From: Chromatiaceae bacterium
GTDB taxonomy: Bacteria; Pseudomonadota; Gammaproteobacteria; Chromatiales; Chromatiaceae
NCBI GenBank assembly: GCA_022340805.1
Contig: JAJDNF010000021.1
Location: 1 to 55,657 of the forward strand
DNA length: 55,657 bases
Direction of reading: 5' to 3'
Below are positions 15,487 through 26,807 of this stretch, one piece after another. A program made the translations under genes and the position numbers. Positions within the stretch are counted from its first letter, which is position 1. Every line of letters starts with the position of its first letter. A model generated the notes under the pieces. That model had not been told where the DNA came from. It worked only from the letters and a program-made list of their open reading frames with translations, and searched no databases.

Positions 15487-16905
15487 ATGGTTGACGCGCT
15501 CTATGAATCTATCCCCGAGGCCATGACCGATTCCGGTCGCGACGCCCAGATGGACGCACTGCGCATACCGCCGCACTCGTTGCAGGCCGAGCGTGCGGTG
15601 CTCGGCGGCCTGATGCTGGACAACAGCAGCTGGGACAGGGTCGCCGACCAGGTCAGCGAGCAGGATTTCTACCACCGCGAACACCAGCTGATCTTCTCCG
15701 CGATCGCGAGCCTGGCGGATGCGGACCGTCCGCTGGACCTGGTGACCGTAAACGAGGAACTCGAGCGCCTCGGTTCGGCGCAGGACGTCGGTGGGCTGGC
15801 CTACCTGGGGATCCTGGCCAACGAGACGCCGAGTGCGGCGAACATCCAGGCCTATGCCTCTATCGTTCGCGAACAGTCGGTGGTGCGCCAGCTGATCCGG
15901 GTCGGTAACCAGATCGCGGAGAGCGGCTACCGACCGAAAGGGCGCAAGGTCCACGAACTGCTCGACTATGCCGAGAACCAGGTGTTCCAGATCGCCGAGC
16001 AGCAGGCGCGCGGCGGCGGCGGATTCCGCGCCATCACCCGTCTTCTGACCGAGACCATCAACCGCATCGAGGAACTGTACGGCAGCGACAATGCGCTGAC
16101 CGGCGTGCCGAGCGGGTTCACCGATTTCGATGGCAAGACCTCGGGGCTGCAGAAGTCGGACCTGATCATCGTCGCCGGCCGACCCTCGATGGGCAAGACC
16201 ACGTTCGCGATGAACGTCGCCGAGAATGTCGCGATCACGACCGGGCTGCCGGTCGCGATCTTCTCGATGGAGATGCCGGGTGAGGCGCTGACCATGCGCA
16301 TGATCTCCTCGCTCGGCCGCGTGAACCAGCAGGCAGTCCGCTCCGGCAAGCTGGAAGACGACGACTGGCCGCGCATCACCTCTGCGGTCAACATCCTCAA
16401 CAATACCAAGCTGTTCATCGACGACACCCCGGCATTGACCCCGACCGAACTGCGCGCGCGCTGCCGCCGCCTGACCAAGGAGCACGGCCAGCTCGGCCTG
16501 GTGGTGATCGACTACCTGCAGCTGATGCAGGCACCGGAATCGGGCGAAAACCGCGCCACCGAGATCTCGGCGATATCACGTGCGCTCAAGGCACTGGCCA
16601 AGGAACTCAAGGTCCCGGTGGTCGCGCTGTCGCAGCTCAACCGCTCGCTCGAGCAGCGCCCCAACAAGCGCCCGGTCATGTCCGACCTGCGCGAGTCGGG
16701 TGCCATCGAGCAGGATGCCGACCTTATCGTGTTCATCTACCGCGACGAGGTCTACAACGAGGACAGCCCGGACAAGGGCAAGGCCGAGATCATCATCGGT
16801 AAGCAGCGTAACGGTCCGATCGGCAGCGTGATGCTGACCTTCCAGGGGCAGTTCACGCGCTTCGACAACTTTGCCTACGACGTGTATGGCGACGACCAGT
16901 ACTGA
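15487..16905 (+). CDS. dnaB: Replicative DNA helicase DnaB
   Basis: A 472-residue hexameric 5'-to-3' helicase (E. coli DnaB has 471). The N-terminal collar domain begins at LRIPPHSLQAERAVLGGLMLDN. The RecA-like ATPase has Walker A in AGRPSMGKTTFAMN, a Walker B-like LVVIDYLQLM, and SQLNRSLEQRPNKRPVMSDLRESGAIEQDAD, the conserved DnaB sensor region. ATG at 15487 matches the usual length. ATG at 15523 is an alternative with a poorly spaced GAGG, and neither has a strong ribosome-binding site. No intein is visible. No alanine racemase gene lies between dnaB and radA, unlike in many relatives. Confidence 0.97.
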   Translation: MVDALYESIPEAMTDSGRDAQMDALRIPPHSLQAERAVLGGLMLDNSSWDRVADQVSEQDFYHREHQLIFSAIASLADADRPLDLVTVNEELERLGSAQDVGGLAYLGILANETPSAANIQAYASIVREQSVVRQLIRVGNQIAESGYRPKGRKVHELLDYAENQVFQIAEQQARGGGGFRAITRLLTETINRIEELYGSDNALTGVPSGFTDFDGKTSGLQKSDLIIVAGRPSMGKTTFAMNVAENVAITTGLPVAIFSMEMPGEALTMRMISSLGRVNQQAVRSGKLEDDDWPRITSAVNILNNTKLFIDDTPALTPTELRARCRRLTKEHGQLGLVVIDYLQLMQAPESGENRATEISAISRALKALAKELKVPVVALSQLNRSLEQRPNKRPVMSDLRESGAIEQDADLIVFIYRDEVYNEDSPDKGKAEIIIGKQRNGPIGSVMLTFQGQFTRFDNFAYDVYGDDQY

Positions 16906-17041
16906 GCGACGCTGACTGTACTGGCAAGGATGAACAAAAAGCCTGTCCTGCGTGCTGGTCGCCGTGCATACCGCCGACCCGCACCCATCGGGACGCCCTG
17001 TTGCCTTTCTCGAGCCATCGTTAACTGAACTGAATCGATCG

Positions 17042-18412
17042 GTGAGCAAACCAGCCAAGACCATCTATGTCTGCACCGAGTGCGGTGCCCAGTCGCCCAA
17101 GTGGGCGGGGCAATGCGGCGACTGCGGCGCGTGGAACACCCTGCAGGAGACCATCGCCGCACCGGCGGCGAAGGGCGACAGCCGTTTCGCCGGCTATGCC
17201 GGTGAGGCCGATGCCGCGCAGATCAGGAACCTGTCCGATGTCGTCGCCCAGCAGACCGAGCGTCTGTCCACCGGCCTTGGCGAACTCGACCGCGTACTCG
17301 GCGGTGGCCTGGTTCCTGGCTCCGTGGTGCTGATCGGTGGTGACCCGGGGATCGGCAAGTCGACCTTGCTGGTGCAGGCGCTGGCCCTGCTCGCCGAACA
17401 GATACCGGCGTTGTACATCAGCGGCGAGGAGTCCGCCGAGCAGATCAGTCTGCGGGCGCACCGCCTGGGCCTGCCGACCCAGCGCCTGCGCCTGCTCACC
17501 GAGACCTGCGTGGAGCGGATCCTCGCGCTGATCGCGAGGGACCGGCCGCGGGTGCTGGTGCTCGATTCGATCCAGACCTTCTATACCGAGACGCTGCAGT
17601 CGGCGCCCGGATCGGTCGCCCAGGTGCGCGAGTCCGCAGCACGCCTGGTGCGCTTCGCCAAGCAGACCGGCACATCGCTGTTCCTGGTCGGGCACGTGAC
17701 CAAGGAGGGCGCGCTGGCCGGGCCGCGCGTGCTCGAACACATGGTCGATACGGTGCTGTACTTCGAGGGCGAGAGCGGCAGTCCGTTCCGGCTGGTACGC
17801 GCGATCAAGAACCGCTTTGGCGCGGTCAACGAGCTCGGTGTGTTCGCGATGACCGACAAGGGGCTGCGCCAGGTCAGCAATCCCTCGGCGATCTTCCTCT
17901 CGCGTCACGAGCAACAGGTGCCCGGCAGCTGCATCCTGGTCACGCGCGAGGGTACCCGGCCGCTGCTGGTCGAGGTGCAGGCACTGGTCGACCAGAGCCC
18001 ACTGGCGAATCCGCGCCGCGTCGCCCTTGGCCTCGAGCAGAATCGCCTGTCGATGCTGCTCGCGGTCTTGCATCGCCACGGCGGCATCGCGATGTTCGAC
18101 CAGGACGTGTTTCTGAACGTGGTCGGCGGCGTGCGCGTGACCGAACCGGCCGCCGACCTGCCGGTGGTCCTGGCGGTATTGTCGAGTTTCCGCGACCGGC
18201 CCTTGCCCGGAGATCTGGCCACCTTCGGCGAGGTCGGCCTGGCCGGTGAGATCAGGCCGGTGCCGAGTGGGCAGGAGCGACTGCGCGAGGCGGCCAAGCA
18301 CGGTTTCAGACGCGCGATCGTACCCAAGGCGAATGCGCCGAAGCAGCCCATAGACGGTCTGCAGGTGGTCGCGGTGAGCCGTATCAGCGAGGCGCTGGAG
18401 GCGTTTGACTAG
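17042..18412 (+). CDS. radA: DNA repair protein RadA
   Basis: A 456-residue RecA-like branch-migration protein (E. coli RadA has 460). The start is GTG at 17042. An N-terminal C4 zinc motif (CTECGAQSPKWAGQCGDCG) is followed by the ATPase domain with Walker A GGDPGIGKSTL, the RadA-specific KNRFGAVNELG motif and a Lon-like C-terminal domain with GGVRVTEPAADLPVVLAVLSS and FGEVGLAGEIRPV. It helps process recombination intermediates. The stop codon TAG (18410-18412) lies inside the left end of a CTAG-bounded inverted-repeat element. Confidence 0.97.
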   Translation: MSKPAKTIYVCTECGAQSPKWAGQCGDCGAWNTLQETIAAPAAKGDSRFAGYAGEADAAQIRNLSDVVAQQTERLSTGLGELDRVLGGGLVPGSVVLIGGDPGIGKSTLLVQALALLAEQIPALYISGEESAEQISLRAHRLGLPTQRLRLLTETCVERILALIARDRPRVLVLDSIQTFYTETLQSAPGSVAQVRESAARLVRFAKQTGTSLFLVGHVTKEGALAGPRVLEHMVDTVLYFEGESGSPFRLVRAIKNRFGAVNELGVFAMTDKGLRQVSNPSAIFLSRHEQQVPGSCILVTREGTRPLLVEVQALVDQSPLANPRRVALGLEQNRLSMLLAVLHRHGGIAMFDQDVFLNVVGGVRVTEPAADLPVVLAVLSSFRDRPLPGDLATFGEVGLAGEIRPVPSGQERLREAAKHGFRRAIVPKANAPKQPIDGLQVVAVSRISEALEAFD

Positions 18413-18609
18413 CCCGCATCCGTCACCGGCCGGAAGGCAGCTGTGGCGTAACAGGCTGAAATGGCGATACAAATGATTGAATCTGTTCGTGACCCAGGAT
18501 TAACACCCTGTTTCCGCTGCCTGCCCATCCCGGTCCTGGCGGTTTCTCGCTCGCGCCGGCTGCAAAATCCGCCAGCAACCGTGATGCCGGTGACAGGTGC
18601 GGGCTAGTC
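18407..18609. mobile_element. Element A: 203-base CTAG-bounded inverted-repeat element between radA and the PilZ gene
   Basis: Positions 18407-18430 and the reverse complement of 18586-18609 match at 22 of 24 bases, both beginning GACTAGCCCGCA. The unique core of about 155 bases has no convincing reading frame. CTAG is present at both ends (18409-18412 and 18604-18607). The left CTAG gives the radA stop TAG, and the right one, read on the other strand, gives the PilZ-gene stop TAG. Deleting one CTAG plus the interior would leave GACTAGTC, with both convergent genes stopping in the same CTAG. This fits insertion with a four-base CTAG target duplication. An alternative is a long hairpin acting as a two-way terminator. 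No transposase is encoded, so it would be non-autonomous. Confidence 0.6.
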
Positions 18610-18975
18610 GGCGATCAGCTGCGCGAGGTCGCGTTCGAGCAATTCCCGGTCTGCCAGGTTGAGTTCGACCATGCGCCGCAGCCGGCTCGCGCTGTCGAGA
18701 TCGATCGCGCTGCAGTGCAGGCCGATGTGGTCGCCATCGACGTGCGCGATCGCGCCATGCATATCGATACAACAGTCATCTCCACCCAGGCGCAGGCGTA
18801 CCTGCGCCTGGGTGCCATGCTGTGGTCGCCAGCCGTCACTGACCGCGAACAGCAGGCCGCGCAATGAGACGTCCAGCACGATGCCGGTGTGTTGCACACC
18901 ATCGGCGCGGATCACCACCGGTTTGTCGGTGGCGATTCGGTGGAAGCGGCGGCGTTCGTCGGATTGCTCGGGCAT
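18604..18975 (-). CDS. PilZ domain protein (c-di-GMP receptor)
   Basis: A 123-residue stand-alone PilZ domain. The N-terminus has ERRRFHRIATD, matching the RxxxR c-di-GMP clamp. The strand motif DVSLRG matches D/NxSxxG, and a conserved glycine-rich turn HVDGDHIGLHC follows. A C-terminal helical extension (about 95-123) is Arg/Leu/Glu-rich. Such proteins bind cyclic-di-GMP and pass the signal to motility or polysaccharide machinery. It converges with radA, and its stop codon lies within element A. Its partner is unknown; the nearby flagellar block is suggestive only. Confidence 0.85.
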   Translation of the reverse strand: MPEQSDERRRFHRIATDKPVVIRADGVQHTGIVLDVSLRGLLFAVSDGWRPQHGTQAQVRLRLGGDDCCIDMHGAIAHVDGDHIGLHCSAIDLDSASRLRRMVELNLADRELLERDLAQLIAD

Positions 18976-19048
18976 CGGGGATTCCTGTGGGTTCGCCTGC
19001 TACGGGTAGCGGCAGTGCCGAGGCCTTTGTGAGTCCTGCCTGGGCCGT

Positions 19049-20329
19049 TCACTCGTTGGCGGTCGGTCGGCGGCGCTCATGCGGGCGGATGCGCGCCGTC
19101 TTGACCGCATTGTCCTGGGTCTGCACCACCTCGACAGGGTAGCCTGCGACAAGCAGCGAGGTGCCGGTCTCGGGCAGGCTCTCGAGGTGCTCGACGATCA
19201 GTCCGTTGAGGGTCTTGGGGCCATCGGTGGGCAGCTCCCAGTGCATGGTCCTGACCAGGTCGCGCAGGTTGGCGCTGCCATCGACCAGGAAGCTGCCGTC
19301 ATCTTGTGGCAGGACATCGGCAATACCGTCGGCCGGGTCGGTGGCGAACTCGCCGACGATCTCTTCCAGCAGGTCGGCCATGGTGACCAGGCCCTGCACG
19401 TCGCCGTACTCGTCGACCACCAGCGCGGTGCGCCGGCGGTTGCGCTGGAAATTCAACAGCTGGCGGTTGAGCGGGGTGCCCTTGGGGATGAAGTAGGGTT
19501 CGCGGATCAGCGCCTCGAAGCTCTCGCGGGTCAGTTCGCCATCCAGCAGGGCCTGCATCGCACGCCGCGAGTGTACGAAACCGACCACGTGGTCGATGTT
19601 GCCGCGGTATACCAGCATGCGCGTGTACGGCGTCTGCTCCATCTGCTCGACGATGTCGTCGAACGAGTTGTCGAGATCAATGCCGTCGATCTCACTGCGC
19701 GGCACCATGATGTCGTCCACGTTGACCTTTTCGAGATCGAGGATGTTGAGCAGCATCTTCTGGTGGCGCTTCGGGATCATTGCCCCGGCCTCGTTGACCA
19801 CCGTGCGCAGTTCCTCGCGGCTCAATGCATTACCCTCGGTATCCTCTGGCGAGACGCCCAGCATACGCAGCACCGCGTTGGCCATCAGGTTGACCAGCCA
19901 CACCAGTGGAAACAGCACGCGTAGCAGGGGCGTATAGACCCAGGATGCCGGAAAGGCCACGCGTTCGGGGTGCAGCGCGGCCAGGGTCTTGGGTGCGACC
20001 TCGGAGAAGATCAGTACCACCAGCGTGAGCAGGCCGGCGGCAAGCGGGATCGCGCCCTCGCCACCGAGCTCGATCGCGATCACGGTGGCCAGCGAGGACG
20101 CCATGATGTTGACGAAGTTGTTGCCGAGCAGGATCAGGCCTATCAGGCGGTCAGGCTTGCTCAACAGCCGTTCGGCCAGTTTGGCGCCCGGATGCCCGGC
20201 GGCCGCCAGGTGGCGCAGCCGATACCGGTTCAATGTCATCAGCGCCGTCTCTGAACCTGAAAAGAACGCCGACAAAAGGAGAAGAAAGACCAGGGCGCCG
20301 AACAAGGCGCCGAGCGGAAGATCGTTCAA
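19049..20329 (-). CDS. HlyC/CorC (CNNM/DUF21) family membrane protein, CorB/YfjD-like
   Basis: A 426-residue inner-membrane protein. The N-terminal DUF21 domain (about 1-190) has SAFFSGSETALMTLNRYRL, the metal-site motif of the CNNM family, and GNNFVNIMASSLATV. A pair of CBS domains (about 200-325) follows, with MVPRSEIDGIDL and VVDEYGDVQGLVTMADLLEEIVG. A CorC_HlyC domain with LVDGSANLRDL and AGYPVEVV ends the protein. Length matches E. coli YfjD/CorB. Family members are linked to magnesium/cobalt efflux. The start is TTG at 20329, with no clear ribosome-binding site and no ATG near the family start. It is divergent from fleQ. Confidence 0.88.
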   Translation of the reverse strand: MNDLPLGALFGALVFLLLLSAFFSGSETALMTLNRYRLRHLAAAGHPGAKLAERLLSKPDRLIGLILLGNNFVNIMASSLATVIAIELGGEGAIPLAAGLLTLVVLIFSEVAPKTLAALHPERVAFPASWVYTPLLRVLFPLVWLVNLMANAVLRMLGVSPEDTEGNALSREELRTVVNEAGAMIPKRHQKMLLNILDLEKVNVDDIMVPRSEIDGIDLDNSFDDIVEQMEQTPYTRMLVYRGNIDHVVGFVHSRRAMQALLDGELTRESFEALIREPYFIPKGTPLNRQLLNFQRNRRRTALVVDEYGDVQGLVTMADLLEEIVGEFATDPADGIADVLPQDDGSFLVDGSANLRDLVRTMHWELPTDGPKTLNGLIVEHLESLPETGTSLLVAGYPVEVVQTQDNAVKTARIRPHERRRPTANE

Positions 20330-20445
20330 GAGGGCCGACCCGGATTACAGCGATTCACCCCGACGTTCTAGGGGTCAGCGCGGACGCTGTCAAGGTCCGT
20401 GGCCGACGTGACCTACAAGGGTTGCTTTTGCTATCTGACGTATTT

Positions 20446-20475
20446 TTGACATCGCATTGCGGAGGTGCTTAACTT
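20446..20475 (+). promoter_or_regulatory. fleQ: Probable sigma-70 promoter of fleQ
   Basis: A perfect TTGACA (20446-20451) is followed after 18 bases by TAACTT (20470-20475). It lies 60 bases before the preferred fleQ start. No sigma-54 motif was seen here, as expected for the master regulator at the top of the hierarchy. Confidence 0.5.
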
Positions 20476-20535
20476 CTGGAAACTCCATAGTTTTTCAGGT
20501 TGCGCATGTCTATCGTAAGCACCGGAGCTGGCTGG

Positions 20536-22017
<1,482 letters not shown>

Positions 22018-22030
22018 CGTAATCGATTCG

Positions 22031-22069
22031 TTCTTTTTTTAACGGACTGTTTCTAAAAGAAAAAAAGAA
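22031..22069. repeat. A/T-only inverted repeat upstream of the fleSR promoter
   Basis: TTCTTTTTTT (22031-22040) and AAAAAAAGAA (22060-22069) are exact 10-base complements with a 19-base spacer. The right arm ends two bases before the -24 element. It could be the fleQ terminator, a bent-DNA or IHF-type site, or an activator site. Confidence 0.5.
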
Positions 22070-22070
22070 G

Positions 22071-22086
22071 TGGCACGTGTCTTGCC
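22071..22086 (+). promoter_or_regulatory. fleS: Sigma-54 promoter of fleSR
   Basis: TGGCACGTGTCTTGCC matches the -24/-12 consensus with the invariant GG and GC ten bases apart. The expected start is near 22098, 31 bases before the fleS ATG. FleQ, encoded just upstream, is the likely activator, as in Pseudomonas. Confidence 0.92.
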
Positions 22087-22128
22087 TGATTCCCTGCCAG
22101 AACAGAATGGGCAACGGGATTCAGCCAC

Positions 22129-23327
22129 ATGGGCACGCTGCAGATGCAACCGGCGAGGACGACACAGGACCTTGAGCACGCCTTCGGGGTGTTCAATGAG
22201 CTGTCGGAACGCCTGACCGCCGCTTACGGCCAGCTCGAAGGCCGAGTCGCGGCGCTGACCCAGGAGCTGGCCCGCTCGCGCCGCGAACGTTCCAGCGAAC
22301 GGGCGCAGAAAGAACACCTGGCCGATCAACTTGGTGTGTTGCTGGAGGCATTGCCGGCAGCGATCGTGCTGGTCGACGCGCGTGACCGGATCGATCGCTT
22401 CAACCCGACGGCCGAGTCGCTGTTCCCGGGCCTGGCCTGGGGTCGTCGCTGGAGCGAGGTCAAGGCCGAGGTGATCGCTGCAGAGCCGACGCCGGGCGAC
22501 TGGTGCCTGCACGACGGTCGCCGGGTCAGTGTCTCGCAGCGTCCGCTGAACGACCGTGGACGCATCCTCGTGGTGGTCGACATGACCGACCAGCGTCGCC
22601 TGCAGGAGCGGGTCGAGCGTCAGGACCGGCTCAGCGCGATGGGCGAGATGGCGGCCCAGCTTGCCCACCAGGTGCGCACCCCGCTGTCGACCTCGGTGCT
22701 GTACGCCGGCCAGCTGGCCAAGGGTTCGCTGAGCGACGCTCAGCGCCACCAGTTCAGCCGCAAGCTGCTCGATGGACTGCGCCACACTGAGAACCTGGTA
22801 CGCGAGATGCTCGCGTTCAGTCGCGGCGGCAATTTCACTGCCAGCCCGATCCTTGTCGAGGATGCGCTGTCCACCGCGCTGGCCGGCCTGCAGCCGCGCC
22901 TGCGCCAGCTGCACGCCCGGCTCGATGTGAGCCTGGACGAAGTCGCGAACCGCTGCATCGCCGGCAACCTCGATGCGCTGGCCGGGGCCTTCAGCAACCT
23001 GATCGACAACGCCCTCAACCACGGTGGCGCCGGGGTCGCGCTGCGTATCCACGCCACCGACGGACCGGACGATGCGCTGTTGCTGGCGTTCGAGGACGAC
23101 GGCCCGGGCATAGACCCGATCGCGCTGCCGCGCATCTTTGACCCGTTCTTCACCACCCGCGAGCGCGGCACCGGACTCGGCCTGGCAGTGGTGCAGGCGG
23201 TGGTCCTGGAGCACGGCGGCGTGTTGCGCGCCGGCCAGTCGGCACTCGGCGGCGCGCGTTTCGAGATTCAGTTGCCGACGTTGTCGAACGTCCGGCAGGA
23301 ACCGTCATCAGCGAGGAAGGAAGTGTG

Positions 23328-23328
<1 letters not shown>
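22129..23328 (+). CDS. fleS: Flagellar sensor histidine kinase FleS (FlrB)
   Basis: A 399-residue soluble kinase (Pseudomonas FleS about 402). An N-terminal coiled-coil segment (about 20-70, rich in Glu/Arg/Leu) and a PAS domain (about 75-155) precede the HisKA domain with MGEMAAQLAHQVRTPL, where the His is the phosphorylation site. The ATPase domain has IDNALNHG (N box), FEDDGPGIDP (G1) and GTGLGLAVV (G2). No membrane segments. It phosphorylates FleR to switch on class III genes (hook-basal body). The gene overlaps fleR by one base. Its promoter is a strong sigma-54 site. Confidence 0.93.
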
Positions 23329-24680
<1,352 letters not shown>

Positions 24681-24682
24681 CT

Positions 24683-24698
24683 TGGCGCGAAAACTGCA
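24683..24698 (+). promoter_or_regulatory. fliE: Sigma-54 promoter of fliEFGHIJ
   Basis: TGGCGCGAAAACTGCA keeps GG and GC with the exact ten-base spacing of the -24/-12 consensus. It starts two bases after the fleR stop and 61 bases before the fliE ATG. Confidence 0.82.
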
Positions 24699-24758
24699 GC
24701 CATCTGTGATGCGGCCAACACGCGTCAGAAAACCGACCAGATCGACAGGACACAAACG

Positions 24759-25076
24759 ATGAGCACACCGGAAATCAACCAGGTCTTGGCACAGATGCGC
24801 GTCGCGCGCGCACAGGCGATGGGTGCGGCGCCAGCGATCGAGCCGTCTTCGCAGTCCGATTTCGGCGAGGTGCTGAAACGCTCGATCGATGCGGTGAACG
24901 ACACGCAGCAGCAGGCCAATTCGATGCGCACCGCGTTTGAACGCGGCGAGGACGGGCCCGACCTGGCCGAGGTGATGATCGCGGCGCAGAAATCCAGTAT
25001 CGCGTTCCAGGCCATGGTTGAGGTGCGCAACAAGCTGGTAGACGCCTACAAAGACGTCATGAACATGCCGGTCTGA
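24759..25076 (+). CDS. fliE: Flagellar hook-basal body protein FliE
   Basis: A 105-residue protein. The C-terminal half carries the FliE pattern FGEVLKRSIDAVNDTQQQA followed by LAEVMIAAQKSSIAFQAMVEVRNKLVDAYKDVMNMPV. FliE links the MS ring to the proximal rod and is the first gene of the fliEFGHIJ operon. Length is normal (about 104). Confidence 0.96.
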   Translation: MSTPEINQVLAQMRVARAQAMGAAPAIEPSSQSDFGEVLKRSIDAVNDTQQQANSMRTAFERGEDGPDLAEVMIAAQKSSIAFQAMVEVRNKLVDAYKDVMNMPV

Positions 25077-25120
25077 TGCGGACTGGGCACCAGGCAAATT
25101 CACAGGGGTAGGTCGGAAAC

Positions 25121-26806
25121 ATGGCCGAATCGGGCAATCTGAAAAATCTTCCCGCACCGGGTCCGGGCGGCGGCATGGCCGCCATCGCCGACAACCCGTG
25201 GCTACGCCAGGTGGCCGTCATGGTCGGCATCGCGGCGAGCGTTGCGCTGGGCGTGGCAGTGGTGCTGTGGTCGCAGGCGCCGAACTTCGCGCCGCTGTAC
25301 GGCAACCTTACCGAGAAGGATGCCAGCCAGGTCATGGAGGCATTGCAGCAGGCTGCCGTCGAGTATCGCGTGGACGAGGCGACCGGTATGGTCATGGTGC
25401 CTGCCGCGAAGCTCAAAGAGGTGCGTATGCAGTTGGCCTCTCAGGGCCTGCCGAACAGCGTCGGCATGGGCTTCGAACTGTTGCAGCAGGACACCGGATT
25501 CGGCACCAGCCAGATGGTCGAGAAGGCGCGCTATCAGCAGGCCATGCAGGGTGAGCTGGCGCGCACCATCGCGACCATCGGTGCGGTGCAGAGTGCCAGG
25601 GTGCACCTGGCGATTCCCAAGCAATCGGTGTTTGTGCGTAAGCGTCAGCCACCCAGCGCCTCGGTAGCCTTGCGCCTGCACAACGGACGGGTACTCGAGG
25701 ACGCGCAGGTCGAGGCGATCGTGCACCTGGTGGCGTCGAGCATTCCGGAGCTCGAGCCGGGCCGCGTGACCGTGGTCGACCACAAGGGGCGCCTGCTCAA
25801 TGGCCAACAGGAGAACGGCGATCTGAAGCTCTCCGCCACCCAGTTCGAACATACCCGGCGCATCGAGGAGCACTTTCAGAAGCGCATCGAGGATCTGCTG
25901 GCCCCGATCGTCGGCCGCGACAGGGTGCGTGCACAGGTGACCGCAAGCGTCGATTTCACCGTCACCGAGCAGACCCAGGAGCGTTACAACCCCGACCAGC
26001 CTGCACTGCGCAGCGAGCAGGTGAACGAGGAACAATCGCGCGGGGCTGGGGCCGGCGGCATTCCGGGCGCGCTGTCTAACCAGCCGCCAGCTGCCGGTGT
26101 GGCACCGCAGACTGCAGCCGCCAATGCCGTCGCCGATGGCGGGGCGGGTGGCGAGTCGCTGAATTCCAGCCGCCAGGCAACGCGCAACTATGAACTCGAC
26201 CGTGTGATCAGTCACACGCGGATGTCGCCGATCGAGCTGCGCCGTCTGTCGGTTGCGGTAGTGGTCGACGACATCGCCAGCGTCGCCGCCGACGGTAGCG
26301 TCAGCGTCCGTGAGCGCACGCCGGAGGAGATCGAGCGCCTCACCGAGCTGGTGCGTGAGGCGGTCGGCTTCGATTCCCGTCGTGGCGACAGCGTGCGCGT
26401 GATGAACAGCTCATTCCTCAGTCCCGAGCCGGTGGCCGAGCTGCCGGAGGTCCCGATCTGGGAGCAGGGCTGGTTCGTCGACATCATCAAACAGGTGGCT
26501 GGCCTGGTACTGGTCCTGGTGCTGATCTTCGTGGTTCTCAAGCCGACCATGAAGCGCCTCACAGCGACGCACGTCGGACCGGCGGGCGGCGAGGGTGCGC
26601 GCATAGAGGGCCCAGTGGCAGCGGCCGAGGGCAGTGGTACGCAGGGCGAAGACAGTCTGTTGCTCGGCAGTGACGGTGAACCGATCCGCCTCCCCGGCGG
26701 TGGAACCTACGAAAACATCATGGATGCCGCGCGTGACCTGGTAAACGAGGATCCGAAACGCGTGGCCCAGTTGGTCAAGACCTGGATGAACGAAGAAGCA
26801 GCCTGA
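25121..26806 (+). CDS. fliF: Flagellar MS-ring protein FliF
   Basis: A 561-residue membrane protein. Membrane segments lie near residues 26-47 (QVAVMVGIAASVALGVAVVLW) and about 450-475 (IIKQVAGLVLVLVLIFVVLKP). Between them are the ring-building motifs with GNLTEKDASQVMEAL, MVEKARYQQAMQGELARTI and ARVHLAIPK. The C-terminal cytoplasmic tail (EDPKRVAQLVKTWMNEE) is the FliG-binding end. Length is normal. The next gene begins one base after its stop. Confidence 0.96.
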   Translation: MAESGNLKNLPAPGPGGGMAAIADNPWLRQVAVMVGIAASVALGVAVVLWSQAPNFAPLYGNLTEKDASQVMEALQQAAVEYRVDEATGMVMVPAAKLKEVRMQLASQGLPNSVGMGFELLQQDTGFGTSQMVEKARYQQAMQGELARTIATIGAVQSARVHLAIPKQSVFVRKRQPPSASVALRLHNGRVLEDAQVEAIVHLVASSIPELEPGRVTVVDHKGRLLNGQQENGDLKLSATQFEHTRRIEEHFQKRIEDLLAPIVGRDRVRAQVTASVDFTVTEQTQERYNPDQPALRSEQVNEEQSRGAGAGGIPGALSNQPPAAGVAPQTAAANAVADGGAGGESLNSSRQATRNYELDRVISHTRMSPIELRRLSVAVVVDDIASVAADGSVSVRERTPEEIERLTELVREAVGFDSRRGDSVRVMNSSFLSPEPVAELPEVPIWEQGWFVDIIKQVAGLVLVLVLIFVVLKPTMKRLTATHVGPAGGEGARIEGPVAAAEGSGTQGEDSLLLGSDGEPIRLPGGGTYENIMDAARDLVNEDPKRVAQLVKTWMNEEAA

Positions 26807-26807
26807 G

